From Candidatus Desantisbacteria bacterium CG1_02_38_46 (GTDB lineage: Bacteria; Desantisbacteria; UBA1551; UBA1559), in the NCBI GenBank assembly GCA_001871015.1, contig MNUO01000068.1, positions 1-6,336 on the forward strand: a stretch of DNA of 6,336 nucleotides, in the 5' to 3' direction. How positions within the stretch are numbered: position 1 is the first letter of the stretch; the number at the start of each line of letters is the position of its first letter. This document shows positions 5,751-6,336 of the stretch, piece after piece. The position numbers were made by a program, and so were the translations under genes. The notes under the pieces are model-generated. The model made no database searches and was not told the origin of the DNA. It saw nothing but the letters and a program-made list of their open reading frames with translations.

Positions 5751-6062
5751 ATGGAGATTACTGAGGTGCGTATTTTTTTGCGGGATAACACAGGTAAACC
5801 CGAGGATAAGTTAAAAGCTTTTGCGACTGTTACTTTTGACAATTCCTTTGTGGTGCGGGGTTTGAGAGTGGTAAGTGGAGACAGGGGGTTGTTTGTTGCT
5901 ATGCCATCGCGCAAGTTGCCGGATGGGACGAGGAGAGACGTAGCGCATCCTATCAATTCAGAGATGAGGCAAAATCTCGAAAAGAAAATAATTGAGGCGT
6001 ACAATGAGAAATTAAAGGAGGGGCCATCTCCTAAAGATAAATCTGCCGCTGAGGGAGTATAG
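5751..6062 (+). CDS. spoVG: SpoVG family regulator (putative septation protein)
   Basis: SpoVG proteins are small nucleic-acid-binding regulators found in spore formers and in many non-sporulating bacteria, affecting septation, surface structures or virulence depending on species. This one has 103 residues. It begins MEITEVRIFL, has the core FATVTFDNSFVVRGLRVV (24-41), GLFVAMPSRK (46-55) and DVAHPIN (63-69), then a charged helix and a low-complexity lysine-rich tail (about 88-103). The ATG is 2 nt after the ispE stop, with GGAGGT at 5741-5746 overlapping that stop codon, so the genes are certainly close enough for coupling. ispE upstream of spoVG is also known from Bacillus, with two genes between them there. 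Its presence does not imply that this organism sporulates. Confidence 0.94.
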   Translation: MEITEVRIFLRDNTGKPEDKLKAFATVTFDNSFVVRGLRVVSGDRGLFVAMPSRKLPDGTRRDVAHPINSEMRQNLEKKIIEAYNEKLKEGPSPKDKSAAEGV

Positions 6063-6074
6063 GATATTTAATAG

Positions 6075-6146
6075 TGGGGAGTAGCCAAGTGGTAAGGCAC
6101 CAGCTTTTGGAGCTGGCATTCACAGGTTCGAATCCTGTCTCCCCAG
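6075..6146 (+). tRNA. tRNA-Gln (anticodon TTG)
   Basis: The acceptor stem TGGGGAG (6075-6081) pairs with CTCCCCA (6139-6145), and the discriminator is G6146. The anticodon stem CCAGC/GCTGG encloses TTTTGGA, with anticodon TTG at 6107-6109, which reads CAA and possibly CAG. The bases after the discriminator are CAT, so CCA is not encoded. It lies 12 nt after spoVG and 21 nt before tig on the same strand, so it is probably excised from a transcript shared with protein genes. Confidence 0.96.
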
Positions 6147-6167
6147 CATGAGTATTGAGGACTACAG

Positions 6168-6336
6168 ATGAAAATAAATTTTAAGCAATTGGATAAAAGC
6201 AGAGTTTGCTTTGAAATAGAAGTACCTGCAGAAGAAGTTGTAAAGGAAAAGGGCGAAATCTATGACTACCTTAAGAATCACGCAAAGGTTCCAGGGTTTC
6301 GGCCTGGCAAAACTCCTCAGGAAGTTCTAAAAAAAC
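6168..6336 (+). CDS. tig: Trigger factor, N-terminal part (runs off the window)
   Basis: Trigger factor is the ribosome-bound chaperone that meets nascent chains at the exit tunnel and usually also has a peptidyl-prolyl isomerase domain. Only 56 codons are present. They form the start of the ribosome-binding domain: MKINFKQLDKSRVCFEIEVP, then AEEVVKEKGEIYDYLKN and the signature GFRPGKTP (43-50), which contacts ribosomal protein L23. The ATG at 6168 has a modest site, TTGAGG, 7 nt upstream. The open frame continues to the last base, so the gene is cut by the window edge and not truncated in itself. The PPIase and C-terminal domains cannot be assessed. Confidence 0.93.
   Translation, partial: MKINFKQLDKSRVCFEIEVPAEEVVKEKGEIYDYLKNHAKVPGFRPGKTPQEVLKK

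Overview
The window looks like part of the chromosome of a bacterium of moderate to low G+C, most likely a deep-branching or uncultured lineage. The bacterial signs are an MEP-pathway isoprenoid gene (ispE), spoVG, the start of trigger factor (tig), Shine-Dalgarno-led genes and a tRNA-adenosine deaminase. An archaeal-type bifunctional phosphoglucose/phosphomannose isomerase fits several thermophilic or candidate phyla. I cannot name the phylum from this sequence alone.

Layout, all on the + strand. (1) 19-189: two tightly spaced tRNA genes, Ser(GCT) and Arg(ACG). (2) 240-2220: a compact cluster of sppA (short membrane-anchored signal peptide peptidase), an RDD-family membrane protein and tadA, closed by a hairpin plus T-run terminator at 2222-2257. 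TadA makes inosine-34 in tRNA-Arg(ACG), and that tRNA is encoded just upstream. (3) 2304-2396: tRNA-Ser(CGA). (4) 2454-3551: an AT-rich gene preceded by a perfect 11-bp-arm palindrome. It encodes an AAA_14/DUF4143-type protein that has lost the segment carrying Walker A and Walker B. (5) 3607 to the window end: a tightly packed run of phosphoglucose/phosphomannose isomerase, ispE, spoVG, tRNA-Gln(TTG) and a partial tig. It links sugar phosphate metabolism, isoprenoid synthesis, a nucleic-acid-binding regulator, translation and nascent-chain folding. No stretch over 300 bases lacks a gene.

The most striking object is inside ispE at 4877-5044: seven exact-period 24-bp units placed in frame, encoding an 8-residue repeat (SATTSRIN/SATTSRVN). 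Each unit is a 16-nt near-palindrome followed by an 8-nt tail containing CTAC. Read on the bottom strand, each unit is GTAG followed two bases later by a hairpin, the architecture of REP elements acted on by RAYT (TnpA-REP, Y1 HUH) transposases. The one variable base in the unit keeps a G.T wobble on the bottom strand but gives an A.C mismatch on the top strand. This suggests that the bottom-strand hairpin is the functional form. Without the repeat block the protein has the normal IspE length and all GHMP-kinase motifs, so a REP-like element seems to have been domesticated and amplified as a linker in a surface loop of a usually essential enzyme.
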